In this document: positions 34,824 through 45,023 of the stretch, one piece after another
How the letters are laid out: every line of letters begins with the position of its first letter
How positions within the stretch are numbered: the stretch's first letter is position 1
Notes under the pieces: model-generated
What the model was told of the DNA's origin: nothing
Databases searched by the model: none
Seen by the model: only the letters and a program-made list of their open reading frames with translations
Program-made: the position numbers and the translations under genes
From: an uncultured Alphaproteobacteria bacterium
GTDB taxonomy: Bacteria > Pseudomonadota > Alphaproteobacteria > Rhizobiales > Ancalomicrobiaceae
Direction: 5' to 3'
DNA length: 64,000 bases
Assembly: GCA_937892955.1 (NCBI GenBank)
Contig: CALBKH010000051.1
Span: forward strand, 22,892-86,891

Positions 34824-36047
34824 TCACAGGCCGGCGCGGCTGAACACCAACGTCGCGTTGGTGCCGCCGAAGCCGAAGGAGTTCGACAGCACCGTGTCGA
34901 GCTTCGCCCCGTCGACGCGCTTGCGCACGATCGGCATGTCGGCGAAGGCCGGGTCGATCTCCTCGATGTTGGCGCTCTCGCAGATGAAGCCTTCCTTCAT
35001 CATCAGCAGCGAGTAGATCGCCTCCTGCACGCCGGTGGCGCCGAGCGAATGGCCGGTCAGCGACTTGGTCGCCGAGATCGGCGGGCAGTTCGCGCCGAAC
35101 ACCTCGCGGATCGCCTCGATCTCCTTGATGTCGCCGACGGGGGTCGAGGTGGCGTGCGGGTTGATGTAGTCGATCGGGCTCTTCACCGTGGCGAGCGCCT
35201 GCCGCATGCAGCGGATGGCGCCCTCGCCCGACGGCGCGACCATGTCGTAGCCGTCGGAGGTGGCGCCGTAGCCGACCACCTCGGCGTAGATCTTGGCGCC
35301 GCGCGCCTTGGCGTGCTCGAACTCTTCGAGCACCAGCACACCGGCACCGCCGGCGATGACGAAGCCGTCGCGGTTCTTGTCGTAGGCGCGCGACGCGGTC
35401 GCCGGCGTGTCGTTGTACTTCGACGACATGGCGCCCATGGCGTCGAACAGGTTCGACAGCGTCCAGTCGAGGTCCTCGCAGCCGCCGGCGAACATCACGT
35501 CCTGCTTGCCCCACTGGATCAGCTCGTAGGCGTTGCCGATGCAGTGGTTGGAGGTCGCGCAGGCCGACGAGATCGAATAGTTGACGCCCTTGATCTCGAA
35601 CCAGGTGGCGAGCGTCGCCGAAGCCGTCGAGGACATCGCCTTCGGCACCGCGAAGGGGCCGATGCGCTTCGGCCCGCCCTTGTCGCGGGTGATGCCGGCG
35701 GCTTCGACGATCACCTTGGTCGACGGGCCGCCCGAGCCCATGACGATGCCGGTGCGCTCGTTGGAGATGTCGGCCTTGTCGAGGCCGGCGTCGGCGATCG
35801 CCTGATCCATGGCGATGTGGTTCCAGGCGGTGCCCCCGCCGTGGAAGCGCATGGCGCGCCGGTCGATCAGCGCCGCGACGTCGAGATCCTTCGGGATGCC
35901 GTGGACCTGACAGCGGAAGCCGAGCTCGGCGTAGGCGTCGGCCCGGACGATGCCGGACTTCGCCTCGCGCAGCGACGCGGTGACCGCCTGCGTGTCGTTT
36001 CCGATCGAGGAAACGATGCCCATACCCGTGACGACGACCCGCCTCAT
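34824..36047 (-). CDS. fabB: Beta-ketoacyl-ACP synthase I
   Basis: A 407-residue condensing enzyme needed with FabA for unsaturated fatty acids. The nucleophile Cys163 is in SISSACATSNHCIGNA, and the two histidines are in NPHATSTPVGD and SLTGHSLGATG. The start is MRRVVVTGMGIVSSIGND at 36047, the normal N-terminus, though the ribosome binding site (GACAGAG) is weak. The 190-base gap to fabI contains a GACGGC/GCCGTC hairpin with a T-rich loop. Confidence 0.97.
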   Translation of the reverse strand: MRRVVVTGMGIVSSIGNDTQAVTASLREAKSGIVRADAYAELGFRCQVHGIPKDLDVAALIDRRAMRFHGGGTAWNHIAMDQAIADAGLDKADISNERTGIVMGSGGPSTKVIVEAAGITRDKGGPKRIGPFAVPKAMSSTASATLATWFEIKGVNYSISSACATSNHCIGNAYELIQWGKQDVMFAGGCEDLDWTLSNLFDAMGAMSSKYNDTPATASRAYDKNRDGFVIAGGAGVLVLEEFEHAKARGAKIYAEVVGYGATSDGYDMVAPSGEGAIRCMRQALATVKSPIDYINPHATSTPVGDIKEIEAIREVFGANCPPISATKSLTGHSLGATGVQEAIYSLLMMKEGFICESANIEEIDPAFADMPIVRKRVDGAKLDTVLSNSFGFGGTNATLVFSRAGL

Positions 36048-36256
36048 CTCTGTCGGACCTTCTCGATACCGGCGGCGCCCACCGGCGTCCGCACCCGTTC
36101 CGGATCACGCCGCCCACCGGCGACGCCTCGAAGACCCGCGGCGACGTCCGCCACGGATCCGCATCACTCTAGCACGTCTCGAGCCGCCGAGCCCGGCCCG
36201 CGCGATCGCTGCGGCGACGAAACCGCGGACCGGTCGCCGGCGCGCCGCTCCTCGCC

Positions 36257-36763
36257 TCAGGCCTGGAACAGGCCGACGCGCATGTCCTTGACTTCGTAGA
36301 TCGGCTTGCCGTCGGCGATCAGCTGGCCGTCGGCGATGCCCATCTTGAGCTTGGTCTTGAAGACACGTTTGAAGTCGACGCGGTACTCGACCAGCTTGGT
36401 GGTCGGCAGCACCTGATCGGAGAACTTCACCTCACCGACGCCGAGCGCCCGGCCGCGGCCCGGCAGGCCGAGCCAGCCGAGGAAGAAGCCGGTCAGCTGC
36501 CACAGCGCATCGAGGCCGAGGCAGCCCGGCATCACCGGATCGCCCTGGAAGTGGCAGGGGAAGAACCACAGGTCCGGACGGATGTCGAACTCGGCACGCA
36601 CCAGGCCGACGCCGTTCGCCCCGCCCGTCTCGGAGATCTCGACGATGCGATCGAACATCAGCATCGGCGGCAGCGGCAGCTGGGCATTGCCGCCGCCGAA
36701 CAACTCGCCGCGACCGCAAGCGAGCAGGTCCTCGTATTCGAAGCTGGAGCGCCGGTCGACCAT
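36257..36763 (-). CDS. fabA: 3-hydroxydecanoyl-ACP dehydratase/isomerase FabA
   Basis: A 168-residue hot-dog enzyme that dehydrates 3-hydroxydecanoyl-ACP and isomerises trans-2 to cis-3, the entry to unsaturated fatty acids. Catalytic His71 and Asp85 lie in PCHFQGDPVMPGCLGLDALW. I choose the ATG at 36763 because MVDRRSSFEYEDLLACGRGE aligns with the usual FabA start; an ATG at 36775 (MDETMVDRR) is also possible, and neither has ideal ribosome-binding-site spacing. It is followed by fabB and divergent from irr. Confidence 0.95.
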   Translation of the reverse strand: MVDRRSSFEYEDLLACGRGELFGGGNAQLPLPPMLMFDRIVEISETGGANGVGLVRAEFDIRPDLWFFPCHFQGDPVMPGCLGLDALWQLTGFFLGWLGLPGRGRALGVGEVKFSDQVLPTTKLVEYRVDFKRVFKTKLKMGIADGQLIADGKPIYEVKDMRVGLFQA

Positions 36764-37342
36764 CGTCTCGTCCATTTCCTTCTCTGTCCCGCCCCCGGAG
36801 GATCCGCGAACGGGCACGCCGTCGTGCCTTCGGCGCGAACCCCTGAAATCGGCGTCTTCGTAACATGTCCACCGACCGCCCGGAAGATCCGCGACCTTCC
36901 GAACCGCGGTCCTTTCGTCGCGATTTCGCTTTGCCGGTGAAACGACGACGCTCCGCGACACCCCCACACAGCGATCACCGCCGAGGCGAGGCGGCCATCC
37001 GGTCCGGCCCGGCGATCCGATCGGAACGCCGATCCGGCACGCGTTCGCTCCGAACACCGGCGCGGTACGTCGACGCCGACCTCGACGCGGCGCGGCGCGG
37101 CGCGGCGGACGTCGCAGCGCCTCGACCGACGACGGCTCGACGAAACGCGCGGCGACGAGACCGGAAAGTTCGGCGGCGAGACCGGAAGGTCGGCACTCGC
37201 ACGAACCGGCGAGCCGACGCGGCGACGCGGCGACGCTCGGCCGACCGTGAATCCCGCCCGCCCACCGAAGTCCCCGGCGGCGCTTGCAGTTGTTGCGAAT
37301 GCCTCTTAATATCAAATCCGCGACACTGGGAGACCCGATCCG
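36764..37342. other. Divergent intergenic region fabA / irr
   Basis: About 580 bases, mostly extremely GC-rich and Arg-codon-like in several frames, with no credible gene. The last 70 bases before irr are AT-richer and carry its promoter (37284-37312). Confidence 0.45.
37284..37312 (+). promoter_or_regulatory. Candidate irr promoter with overlapping palindrome-like operator
   Basis: TTGCAG at 37284-37289 and TAATAT at 37307-37312 are 17 bases apart, ideal for the housekeeping sigma factor. The start would be about 24 bases before the irr ATG. The spacer holds GTTGCGAATGC, reminiscent of Fur-family sites but not a clear ICE box. Iron control of irr transcription is known in relatives; this operator assignment is weak. 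Confidence 0.5.
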
Positions 37343-37885
37343 ATGTACGGCGAGACGACCGAGACTTTCCCCCGCCCGACGAGCGCCCCGCAATTCGCCC
37401 ACGATCCGCATGTCCGGGCGGATGTCGTCGAGACGTTGCGCCGCGCCGGCCTGCGCCCGACCCGCCAGCGTACCGCCCTCGCCGCCCTGCTCTTCGGCGG
37501 TCCGGATCGGCACGTCTCGGCCGAGACGATCTACGAGGAGGCGATGACGGCGCGCGTCTCGGTTTCGCTCGCCACCGTCTACAACACGCTGCATCAGTTC
37601 ACCGAGGCCGGCCTCCTGCGCGAACTGGCGGTGTCGGGAGCGAAGTCCTTCTTCGACACCCGCACCTCGCCGCACCATCACTTCTGGAACGAAGCGGACG
37701 GCGAGATGACCGACGTGTCGGTCGACGCCGTCGACGTCACCCGCCTGCCCGAGCCGCCCGAAGGGATGGAGATCGCCGGGGTGGAGGTGATGATCCGCCT
37801 GCGTCCGCGCCGCGATCGATCCGGAACCGCGACGACGAACGGCCGCGACGAAGTCGTCGCGGCCGCTGAAACCGGTCCGATGTGA
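37343..37885 (+). CDS. irr: Iron response regulator Irr (Fur family)
   Basis: A 180-residue Fur-type repressor/activator that in Hyphomicrobiales controls heme and iron genes under iron limitation. The winged helix is visible in TLRRAGLRPTRQRTALAALL and VSVSLATVYNTLHQFTEAGL. The HHH motif at residues 111-113 (SPHHHFWNE) is the Irr histidine cluster rather than the generic Fur site. The C-terminal extension (about 145-180) has no similarity I recognise. It is divergent from fabA-fabB-fabI, its conserved neighbours. Confidence 0.93.
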   Translation: MYGETTETFPRPTSAPQFAHDPHVRADVVETLRRAGLRPTRQRTALAALLFGGPDRHVSAETIYEEAMTARVSVSLATVYNTLHQFTEAGLLRELAVSGAKSFFDTRTSPHHHFWNEADGEMTDVSVDAVDVTRLPEPPEGMEIAGVEVMIRLRPRRDRSGTATTNGRDEVVAAAETGPM

Positions 37886-37946
37886 CCGACGCCGGTTCGG
37901 CGTCTCGGCGATGGCCGGACGCGTCGGCGTCCTCGGCCGACGGGAA

Positions 37947-38303
37947 TCACTGCTTGGTCCAGTTCTCCGCGTCGCACATCGACTGGCCGACGGCGCAGCC
38001 CTGGACCTTGAGGCCCTTGCCGGTCGTGGTGACGGTGCCGTTGAAGGTCATGAAGCCCGGCATGTCGGGATGCTTCATGTCCCCCTTCCAGGTGCCCTCG
38101 CCGGCCGGCGCGATGCCCGAGAGGAACATGTTGAACTTCGATTCCTGAACGGTGGCGCAGAGCTTGCCGCCGCAGGTCCACACCTTGGCGGTGGTGCCGT
38201 TGGGGCGCTTGTACATGCCGTCGACGCCGGCGGCGGCGGCCGGCGTGGCGATGGCGATGGCGAGGACCGCGAGGGCGGCGAATGCCGGAAGCAGGGTACG
38301 CAT
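37947..38303 (-). CDS. Small exported DUF2147-like protein
   Basis: A 118-residue secreted protein. The start at 38303 (MRTLLPAFAALAVL) gives a clean signal peptide cut after PAAAAG. The mature part resembles the DUF2147 family but is short: VDGMYKRPNGTTAKVWTCGG at the front, then GTWKGDMKHPD and FNGTVTTTGKGLKVQGCAVG. Four cysteines could make two disulfides. The function of the family is unknown. It is convergent with irr across 61 bases of small hairpins (GACGCCG/CGGCGTC). An AT-rich motif shared with the 40829-41227 gene lies 109 bases upstream. Confidence 0.75.
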   Translation of the reverse strand: MRTLLPAFAALAVLAIAIATPAAAAGVDGMYKRPNGTTAKVWTCGGKLCATVQESKFNMFLSGIAPAGEGTWKGDMKHPDMPGFMTFNGTVTTTGKGLKVQGCAVGQSMCDAENWTKQ

Positions 38304-38411
38304 GGGTTTCCTTCCCGTCGTGTTCGGGCGGCTCGTGTCCGCCGTTCTCGTCTTTCTTCGGTCGCTCGCACGGTGGCCCGCCGCGCGTCTCGGCGGATGG
38401 GCGCCGCCGCC

Positions 38412-38428
38412 ATCAGAATATCCTGATA
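38412..38428 (-). promoter_or_regulatory. AT-rich motif upstream of the DUF2147-like gene
   Basis: The minus strand reads TATCAGGATATTCTGAT. A 14-of-17 match, TATGAGTATATTCTAAT, lies at 41371-41387, upstream of the other small secreted-protein gene, on the same strand. It could be a -10-like element or an operator. The rest of 38304-38586 also holds the lepA upstream region. Confidence 0.35.
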
Positions 38429-38586
38429 CGTGAATATACAAAGCGAAAAGAGTGGGCTTGCTGCCCCGACGTGACGGGGTCCCCCGGCGTCACGTTCGCG
38501 TCCCCGATCGGACGACGATCGCGACCCGGCGAAATCCCCCGTATCCGGCCTTTCTTTCGCAGAGCCGCACTGCTATTCCCTCGCCC

Positions 38587-40389
<1,803 letters not shown>

Positions 40390-40397
40390 GGAGCGAT

Positions 40398-40600
40398 CGT
40401 TCTTCGTCCGACGGACGAAGAACGACGATGAGGTCCGGTGGACCTCTTCGAGCGACGAGCGCCCGGAGCGCAAGCGCAGGGCCGGATGGGCGACGGTTCG
40501 GCTTCGCTATGGGCGAAGCCGAACGAAAACGTCCGGTGGACGTTTTCGAGCCACGAACGCCCCGAGCCGTGCGCAGGGCCGGGTGGGCGGTCGGGGCCCC
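40398..40600. repeat. Tandem two-unit hairpin repeat downstream of lepA
   Basis: Two units of about 100 bases with the same plan. Unit 1: hairpin CGTTCTTCGTCCG (40398-40410) with its complement at 40412-40424, then GAGGTCC-GGT-GGACCTC (40430-40446), then a tail TTCGAGCGACGAGCGCCC. Unit 2: hairpin GTTCGGCTTCGC (40496-40507) with 40513-40524, then AAAACGTCC-GGT-GGACGTTTT (40526-40546), then TTCGAGCCACGAACGCCC. Loops and tails are conserved while both stems differ yet still pair. The rest of 40390-40828 has no gene. Confidence 0.75.
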
Positions 40601-40828
40601 ATCGGATCGCCGGGACCCACGCCACCGAACGACCACGCCTCGCGCCCCCCCCCTCCGAAACGCGAAACCGGGCGCCGAAATCCTTCGGCACCCGGCTGTT
40701 CGTTCTCTGACTTCTCGGCTTCTTGCCGCGACCATCCGCCCCCGGGAAAGCTCCGAGACCGAGCCCCTCCGACCGGCTCTCACGCCGACCGGAGACCCCA
40801 CGGCGCCGGCGTCACGCCGGGGCGGTCA

Positions 40829-41227
40829 TCACCAGTTCCAGGGCATCCAGCCACCGTCCCACGGACCCCAGCCGCGACGGCCCCAACCGCCACGACGACC
40901 CCACGGACCGCCCCAATAGGGATCGTAGCCACCATAATAGGGATGGCCGTAGCCGCCGTAGGGAGGATAGCCACCCCAGCCGGGACCACCATAGGGATGA
41001 CCCCCGTAGGGATAGCCGCCATAGGGATGGCCGTAGCCGTAGTAGGGCGGGTAGCCACCGTAGGGATAGGCCGGATACGGGGCCGGCGCCTGCGCCGCCG
41101 GAGCGGCCGGTGCAGCTGCCGGGGCGGCGGACGGAGCCGCCTGCTGCGCGACCGCGGCAGTCGCCAGAATGCTCATCGCCGCCGCCAATCCGACGGAGAC
41201 CAATCTCGATGCGCGTACTTCGCTCAT
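40829..41227 (-). CDS. Exported Gly/Tyr/Pro-rich low-complexity protein
   Basis: A 132-residue secreted protein. The signal peptide is SRLVSVGLAAAMSILATAAVA, cut before QQAAPS. An Ala/Pro linker (30-50) leads to repeats built on GGYPYGGHPYGG and GGYGHPYYGG (about 55-105), and the tail is Gly/Trp/Arg-rich (GGWGRRGWGPWDGG). It resembles sulfur-globule-type or other Gly-Tyr-rich envelope proteins by composition only; no function can be assigned. The repeats give short tandem DNA repeats that could vary by slippage. The start at 41227 is after an AGGGGGAGG ribosome binding site. Confidence 0.7.
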   Translation of the reverse strand: MSEVRASRLVSVGLAAAMSILATAAVAQQAAPSAAPAAAPAAPAAQAPAPYPAYPYGGYPPYYGYGHPYGGYPYGGHPYGGPGWGGYPPYGGYGHPYYGGYDPYWGGPWGRRGGWGRRGWGPWDGGWMPWNW

Positions 41228-41370
41228 GATCCTCCCCCTCTTGCTCTTCGGCGAAGCGGCGATCCGAAACACGTCACATACTTCCGACGTGACCGCCTGC
41301 CGACGTTGGTTCTGTCGATGTCGGACATCTGGTCTCGGCCCGCGAAAGCGGCATGGAGACCAGATATCGG

Positions 41371-41387
41371 ATTAGAATATACTCATA
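41371..41387 (-). promoter_or_regulatory. AT-rich motif upstream of the Gly/Tyr-rich gene
   Basis: The minus strand reads TATGAGTATATTCTAAT, 144 bases before the start of the gene at 41227, in an AT-rich pocket (41365-41400). It matches 14 of 17 bases of the motif at 38412-38428. The remainder of 41228-41526 shows no gene. Confidence 0.35.
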
Positions 41388-41526
41388 TGTATCGCCTCGG
41401 CGAAATCCGTGAAAAAGCTGAGTATCGAGGGGTTCCGAAGGAGGCCGCGGCGCGCGAAAGCTCGCGACACGCGTGGGGAACCGGACGGATACGTGATTCT
41501 GTTCGCTCGGCGCCGTTCGACGCCCC

Positions 41527-41913
41527 TCAATAGGCCGGAACACACGAGCGCGCGTCGACCGGGAGCTTCATCGGCGACAGCATCGGGATTTCGACGGTGT
41601 AGTCGTAGGTGATCGATACCGATTGCCCGCAGCTCTCCTTTGCGACCACGAAGCGCGTCGGCTCGACGGAGAGGCCATAGGCCTGGGTGACCGCATAGTT
41701 CTGGGTCGACGCCGCGTCGACGCAGCTCGCCGCGCCGATGCCGGCGCATCTCGCCGACATGTCCACCGCGTGCTTCAGCCCCAGTACGGTCCACAGATAG
41801 AGGCTGAGTTGGAGGATCCCGACGGCGACCATCAGGTAGAGCGGTGCCGTGATGGCGAACTCCACCGCCGTGGTGCCGCTCTCGCAGCGCCCGAGCCGCA
41901 CCGGCGATCTCAT
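41527..41913 (-). CDS. TadE-like pilus assembly/pseudopilin protein
   Basis: A 128-residue TadE-type protein. The N-terminal CESGTTAVEFAITAPLYLMV is the TadE transmembrane motif with the conserved glutamate. The rest is extracytoplasmic, with several cysteines (CAGIGAASC, KESCGQS, RSCVPAY). TadE-type proteins act as minor pilins of tight-adherence pili. Its ATG overlaps the stop of the upstream TadE-like gene by four bases. No CpaF, TadB/C or Flp gene is in the window. Confidence 0.82.
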   Translation of the reverse strand: MRSPVRLGRCESGTTAVEFAITAPLYLMVAVGILQLSLYLWTVLGLKHAVDMSARCAGIGAASCVDAASTQNYAVTQAYGLSVEPTRFVVAKESCGQSVSITYDYTVEIPMLSPMKLPVDARSCVPAY

Positions 41914-42404
41914 TGCAGCCTCGCGACCGCGGTCGACCGAAGCGCGAAGGACTCCGGGATCATCGGGAAGGAGATCGGCGGCACGTAGGTCGCCGAGGCG
42001 GAAACCGATACGTAAGCGCCCGTGGTCGAGCCGTCCGGGCAGAAGGTGTCGCAGGTCGCCGCATCGACCCCGCTCGCCGTCGGGCAACCGCAGTAGCGCT
42101 CCGGCGCCGGCGAAGCGGTGATCGCGAACCCGTCGACGGCGGCGACCTGCGTCGAGATCGCGCCGGCGTCGTAGCCGTGGACGAGCGCATAGCGCATGCC
42201 GGCATGCGCCGCGTCGTCGACCTGCATCGCCCGATAGAGGCCGAAGCCGATGTCGGTCAGCCCGACCGCCGTCGCGATCAGGAACGGCGCCACCAGCGCG
42301 AATTCCACCGCCGCGATGCCGCGACGATCGCGGCCGAAGATCGAACCCCGCGACATCCCCCGTGACCCGCCTCCGCGGACGGCACGAAATCGAGTGATCG
42401 CCAT
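41910..42404 (-). CDS. Second TadE-like protein
   Basis: A 164-residue protein with the TadE helix at about 28-55: RRGIAAVEFALVAPFLIATA. The exported part contains a Cys-rich segment (ERYCGCPTASG, ATCDTFCPDG), probably disulfide-bonded, and ends SFALRSTAVARLQ. The gene lies 4 bases after the TadG-like gene and overlaps the next TadE gene by four bases, so the three form one translationally coupled unit. Function is as a minor pilin or an envelope assembly factor by family only. Confidence 0.82.
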   Translation of the reverse strand: MAITRFRAVRGGGSRGMSRGSIFGRDRRGIAAVEFALVAPFLIATAVGLTDIGFGLYRAMQVDDAAHAGMRYALVHGYDAGAISTQVAAVDGFAITASPAPERYCGCPTASGVDAATCDTFCPDGSTTGAYVSVSASATYVPPISFPMIPESFALRSTAVARLQ

Positions 42405-42408
42405 CGGC

Positions 42409-43692
42409 TCACTCCCCGAGCTTCGCGTTGACGATGCCGAAGTTCTTCAGCGGGTAGGTGCTGCAGTCGACCGCCAGGTTCGAATTGCCGGTGAAGGTGA
42501 TCGTGTCGCCGATCAGCTTGGTGCACGACGCCGCGACGTCGGCGCCGCCGGCGTAGGTGAGCGCCCCGGTCGGGACATAGACCGTTCCGCCGAGGCTCTG
42601 CGTCGCCCCGCCATTGAGCTTGTAGGAGGTGCCGACCGGCGCCTTGCGGTCGGCGATCATGACGAGCCCGGCGGTCCAGCCCGAGGTGGGCGCGGTCAGG
42701 TTGATGTTCGCGCCGCCGTTGAGCGACGCCGTCGCATGGTTCTTGTTCGTCGACGAGGTGAAGATGATCGTCACGCCCGCGCCGTTCAGGGTGCCGCCAC
42801 CGTTCACCGTCAGCGAGCCCTGATCCATGTAGTAGACGCCCGGGGCGAGCGTCGCCGTGGCGCCGGCGTTGACCGAGATACCGCCGCAATAGACGCCCGG
42901 CGTGAGCGTCGCCGTGTTCTTCACCGTCGTGTTGTGCGCCGAACAGGCGCCGAGGCTCGGCAGCGACAGCGCCGCGTAGGGATCGCCGACCGGCGCGAGG
43001 CTGGTGTTGATGCCGGCGCTCACGTCGAAATGCGACACGCCGGAGACGTCGCCCACGGTGTTGACCGACAGCGCCGTGACGGTGGACGAGCCACTCCCGG
43101 ACACCGCGCTGGAACTGGCGGAATTGGCGATCAGGCTGCAGTTCTTCAGCACCACGCTGGTCGAACCCTGCGCCGCGATCGCGCCGCTCACCGTCCGATT
43201 GAGGGCGAGGGCGCAACCGTCGCCGGTGTTGCCCAATGCGACCGCCCGCCCCGTCACCTTGGGCGCCGTGTCGGTCCAACTCGCCGAGAACAGGCGCGGC
43301 TCCTGCTGCTGCACGATCACCTCGACCGCGTAGCTCTTGCCGCTGTACTTGCCCGAAGACGGCGGCCAGTTGACGGTGACCGTCTGGCCCTCCGCCTCGT
43401 TCCTGAAGCCGTAGGTCGCAGCCACCGCCTTGGCCTGACCGGAGATGCGATCCTGCGCACCGGAGGACAGAATCGTCCCGGCGCTGACCGCGGCGGAATC
43501 CGCCGCTTCTTGCGCCTTCTGGTGCGAATAGACCCACAGGCCGTAATCGGTCCCGAGCCCTACCGTCCCGATCGTCACCGACAACAGAACGCTGGAGAGA
43601 GGCGTCGTGCTCCCCGCGATGTCGGCGACGATTTCTTGCGCCGCCGCGGACAGCGATTCGACGACGTTTGCGAGCGGCTCGAACCAGTTCAT
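42409..43692 (-). CDS. TadG-like exported protein with beta-helix character
   Basis: A 427-residue protein. One membrane segment lies at about 33-55 (LSSVLLSVTIGTVGLGTDYG) followed by SHQKAQEAADSAAVSAGTIL, the TadG/DUF2134 pattern. An unusual amphipathic lead of about 30 residues precedes it. The large extracytoplasmic part is Ser/Thr/Gly-rich with short repeated strands (GVYCGGISVNAGATATLAPG and GVYYMDQGSLTVNGGGTL), suggesting a beta-helix. The start at 43692 follows GGGAGATGG. Its upstream region is the most AT-rich DNA in the window. Confidence 0.75.
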   Translation of the reverse strand: MNWFEPLANVVESLSAAAQEIVADIAGSTTPLSSVLLSVTIGTVGLGTDYGLWVYSHQKAQEAADSAAVSAGTILSSGAQDRISGQAKAVAATYGFRNEAEGQTVTVNWPPSSGKYSGKSYAVEVIVQQQEPRLFSASWTDTAPKVTGRAVALGNTGDGCALALNRTVSGAIAAQGSTSVVLKNCSLIANSASSSAVSGSGSSTVTALSVNTVGDVSGVSHFDVSAGINTSLAPVGDPYAALSLPSLGACSAHNTTVKNTATLTPGVYCGGISVNAGATATLAPGVYYMDQGSLTVNGGGTLNGAGVTIIFTSSTNKNHATASLNGGANINLTAPTSGWTAGLVMIADRKAPVGTSYKLNGGATQSLGGTVYVPTGALTYAGGADVAASCTKLIGDTITFTGNSNLAVDCSTYPLKNFGIVNAKLGE

Positions 43693-44044
43693 GGACCATC
43701 TCCCGATCGATCGAGTAGTCTCACACAACTCTACCGATGACATTCGATGGCGACTGTGGTTCTACAAGTGCAAACGATTCGTTATGCGCACGGCAGAGAT
43801 TATATGTAAGCGAAACGAGAACCGAAACGCCGCAGAAACATACTAACGCTTGGCGATTTCATATTGTGAACATCGATGAGATTTTTACTAAAATGCGAAG
43901 TCTACGAGGGAAGCAGGATTACGAGCCGAGACCCGAGACGGCCCGTCGCCTTCCGCGAGGGGCGCCCCTTCGGGCGCCCCTCTCCGGATCTTCGCCGCGA
44001 CCGGCCGGCGGCGACGGCGGCGCTCGCGACCCGCAGCGCTGCGC
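43693..44044. other. AT-rich intergenic region upstream of the TadG operon
   Basis: About 350 bases, with 43730-43920 clearly less GC-rich than the surrounding chromosome. On the minus strand TATAAT (43799-43804) is a perfect -10 box for the TadG/TadE/TadE unit; a -35 box is not obvious. The GC drop could reflect acquisition of the unit or just a strong promoter. A hairpin lies at 43957-43982. Confidence 0.5.
43957..43982 (-). terminator. Hairpin downstream of thiY
   Basis: GAGGGGCGCCC at 43957-43967 pairs with GGGCGCCCCTC at 43972-43982, an 11-bp perfect stem 60 bases past the thiY stop. No T run follows on the minus strand. Confidence 0.5.
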
Positions 44045-44983
44045 TCAGCGCAGGCTCACCGCGTAGTCGGCGACCGGAGGCACCGTGTCGATGAGACCGC
44101 GCTCCTTCAGGAACGCCGCCAGCCGTTCGGTGCGGCCGACGTCGAGCGCGCCGGGACGCTTGGCGAAGCGCGGCAAGGTGTCGAAGAAGGCGCGGCGGTT
44201 GAGTTCGTCGTCGAGCTTGGCGTCGGCCTTCTTGAGGATCTCCCAGGCCTCGGCCGGATGATTGCTCATCCACAACGTCGCCGCCTCCACCGCCGCGACG
44301 AAGCGGGGCAGCCGCGGGTCGGCGATCTTCGCCTTGGCGGCGACGTAGATCAGCTCGTCGTAGGCCGGCACGCCGTTCTCCTCCGGATAGAAGGTCACCG
44401 CCTTCTTGCCGGCGAGTTCGAGCTCGGTCGCCTCGAAATTGCGGAAGCCGCCGACCACGGCGTCGACCTGCCCCGACACCAGCGCCGCGGTGAGGGCGAA
44501 GTTGACGTTGATCAGCGTGACGTCGGAGAGCTTCAGCCCTGCGGTCGCCAGCATCGAACCGAGGATGGCGTCCTCGAAACCGCCGACCGAGAAGCCGATC
44601 TTCTTGCCCTTCAGATCGGCGAGGCTCTTCACCGGCCCGCCGTCGAGGGCGATCACGGTGTTGAGCGGCGTCTCCACCAGCGTGGCGAAGCGCACGAGCG
44701 GCAGCCCCTCCTTCACCGCCAGGTTCAGTTGCGGTTGATAGGAGACGGCGACGTCCGCCTGTCCCGCGGCGACGAGCCGCGGCGGCGCCGACGGATCGGC
44801 CGGCGCGATCAGTTCGACGTCGAGACCCTCGGCCTCGAACATCCCCTTGTCGCGCGCCACGACCAGCGGCGCGTGGTCGGGATTGAGGAACCAGTCGAGC
44901 AGCACCGTCATCTTGTCGGCGGCGGCGGCCGGGGCCACCGAGAGAAGAAGCGCGAGAGCGGCGGAGGCGAGAAGGCGTTTCAT
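44045..44983 (-). CDS. thiY: ABC substrate-binding protein for a thiamine pyrimidine precursor (ThiY-like)
   Basis: A 312-residue periplasmic binding protein of the NMT1/THI5-like family. Signal peptide: MKRLLASAALALLLSVAPAA. The mature start TVLLDWFLNPDHAPLVVARD is typical of ThiY, which binds formylaminopyrimidine, a salvage precursor of HMP. The TPP riboswitch upstream of thiX supports a thiamine role. Gene order is riboswitch - thiX - thiY; no ThiZ ATPase gene is adjacent, so the ATPase must come from elsewhere if the system works. Confidence 0.85.
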   Translation of the reverse strand: MKRLLASAALALLLSVAPAAAADKMTVLLDWFLNPDHAPLVVARDKGMFEAEGLDVELIAPADPSAPPRLVAAGQADVAVSYQPQLNLAVKEGLPLVRFATLVETPLNTVIALDGGPVKSLADLKGKKIGFSVGGFEDAILGSMLATAGLKLSDVTLINVNFALTAALVSGQVDAVVGGFRNFEATELELAGKKAVTFYPEENGVPAYDELIYVAAKAKIADPRLPRFVAAVEAATLWMSNHPAEAWEILKKADAKLDDELNRRAFFDTLPRFAKRPGALDVGRTERLAAFLKERGLIDTVPPVADYAVSLR

Positions 44984-45023
44984 GAGGAGACTGTCCGTTT
45001 CGTGGTTCTGTCGGGGAGAGGTG

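Noticed and set aside
36865..37869. 334-residue Arg-rich frame spanning the fabA-irr gap and irr
   Set aside because: It runs through irr in another frame and has the Arg/Pro-rich composition of a shadow frame.
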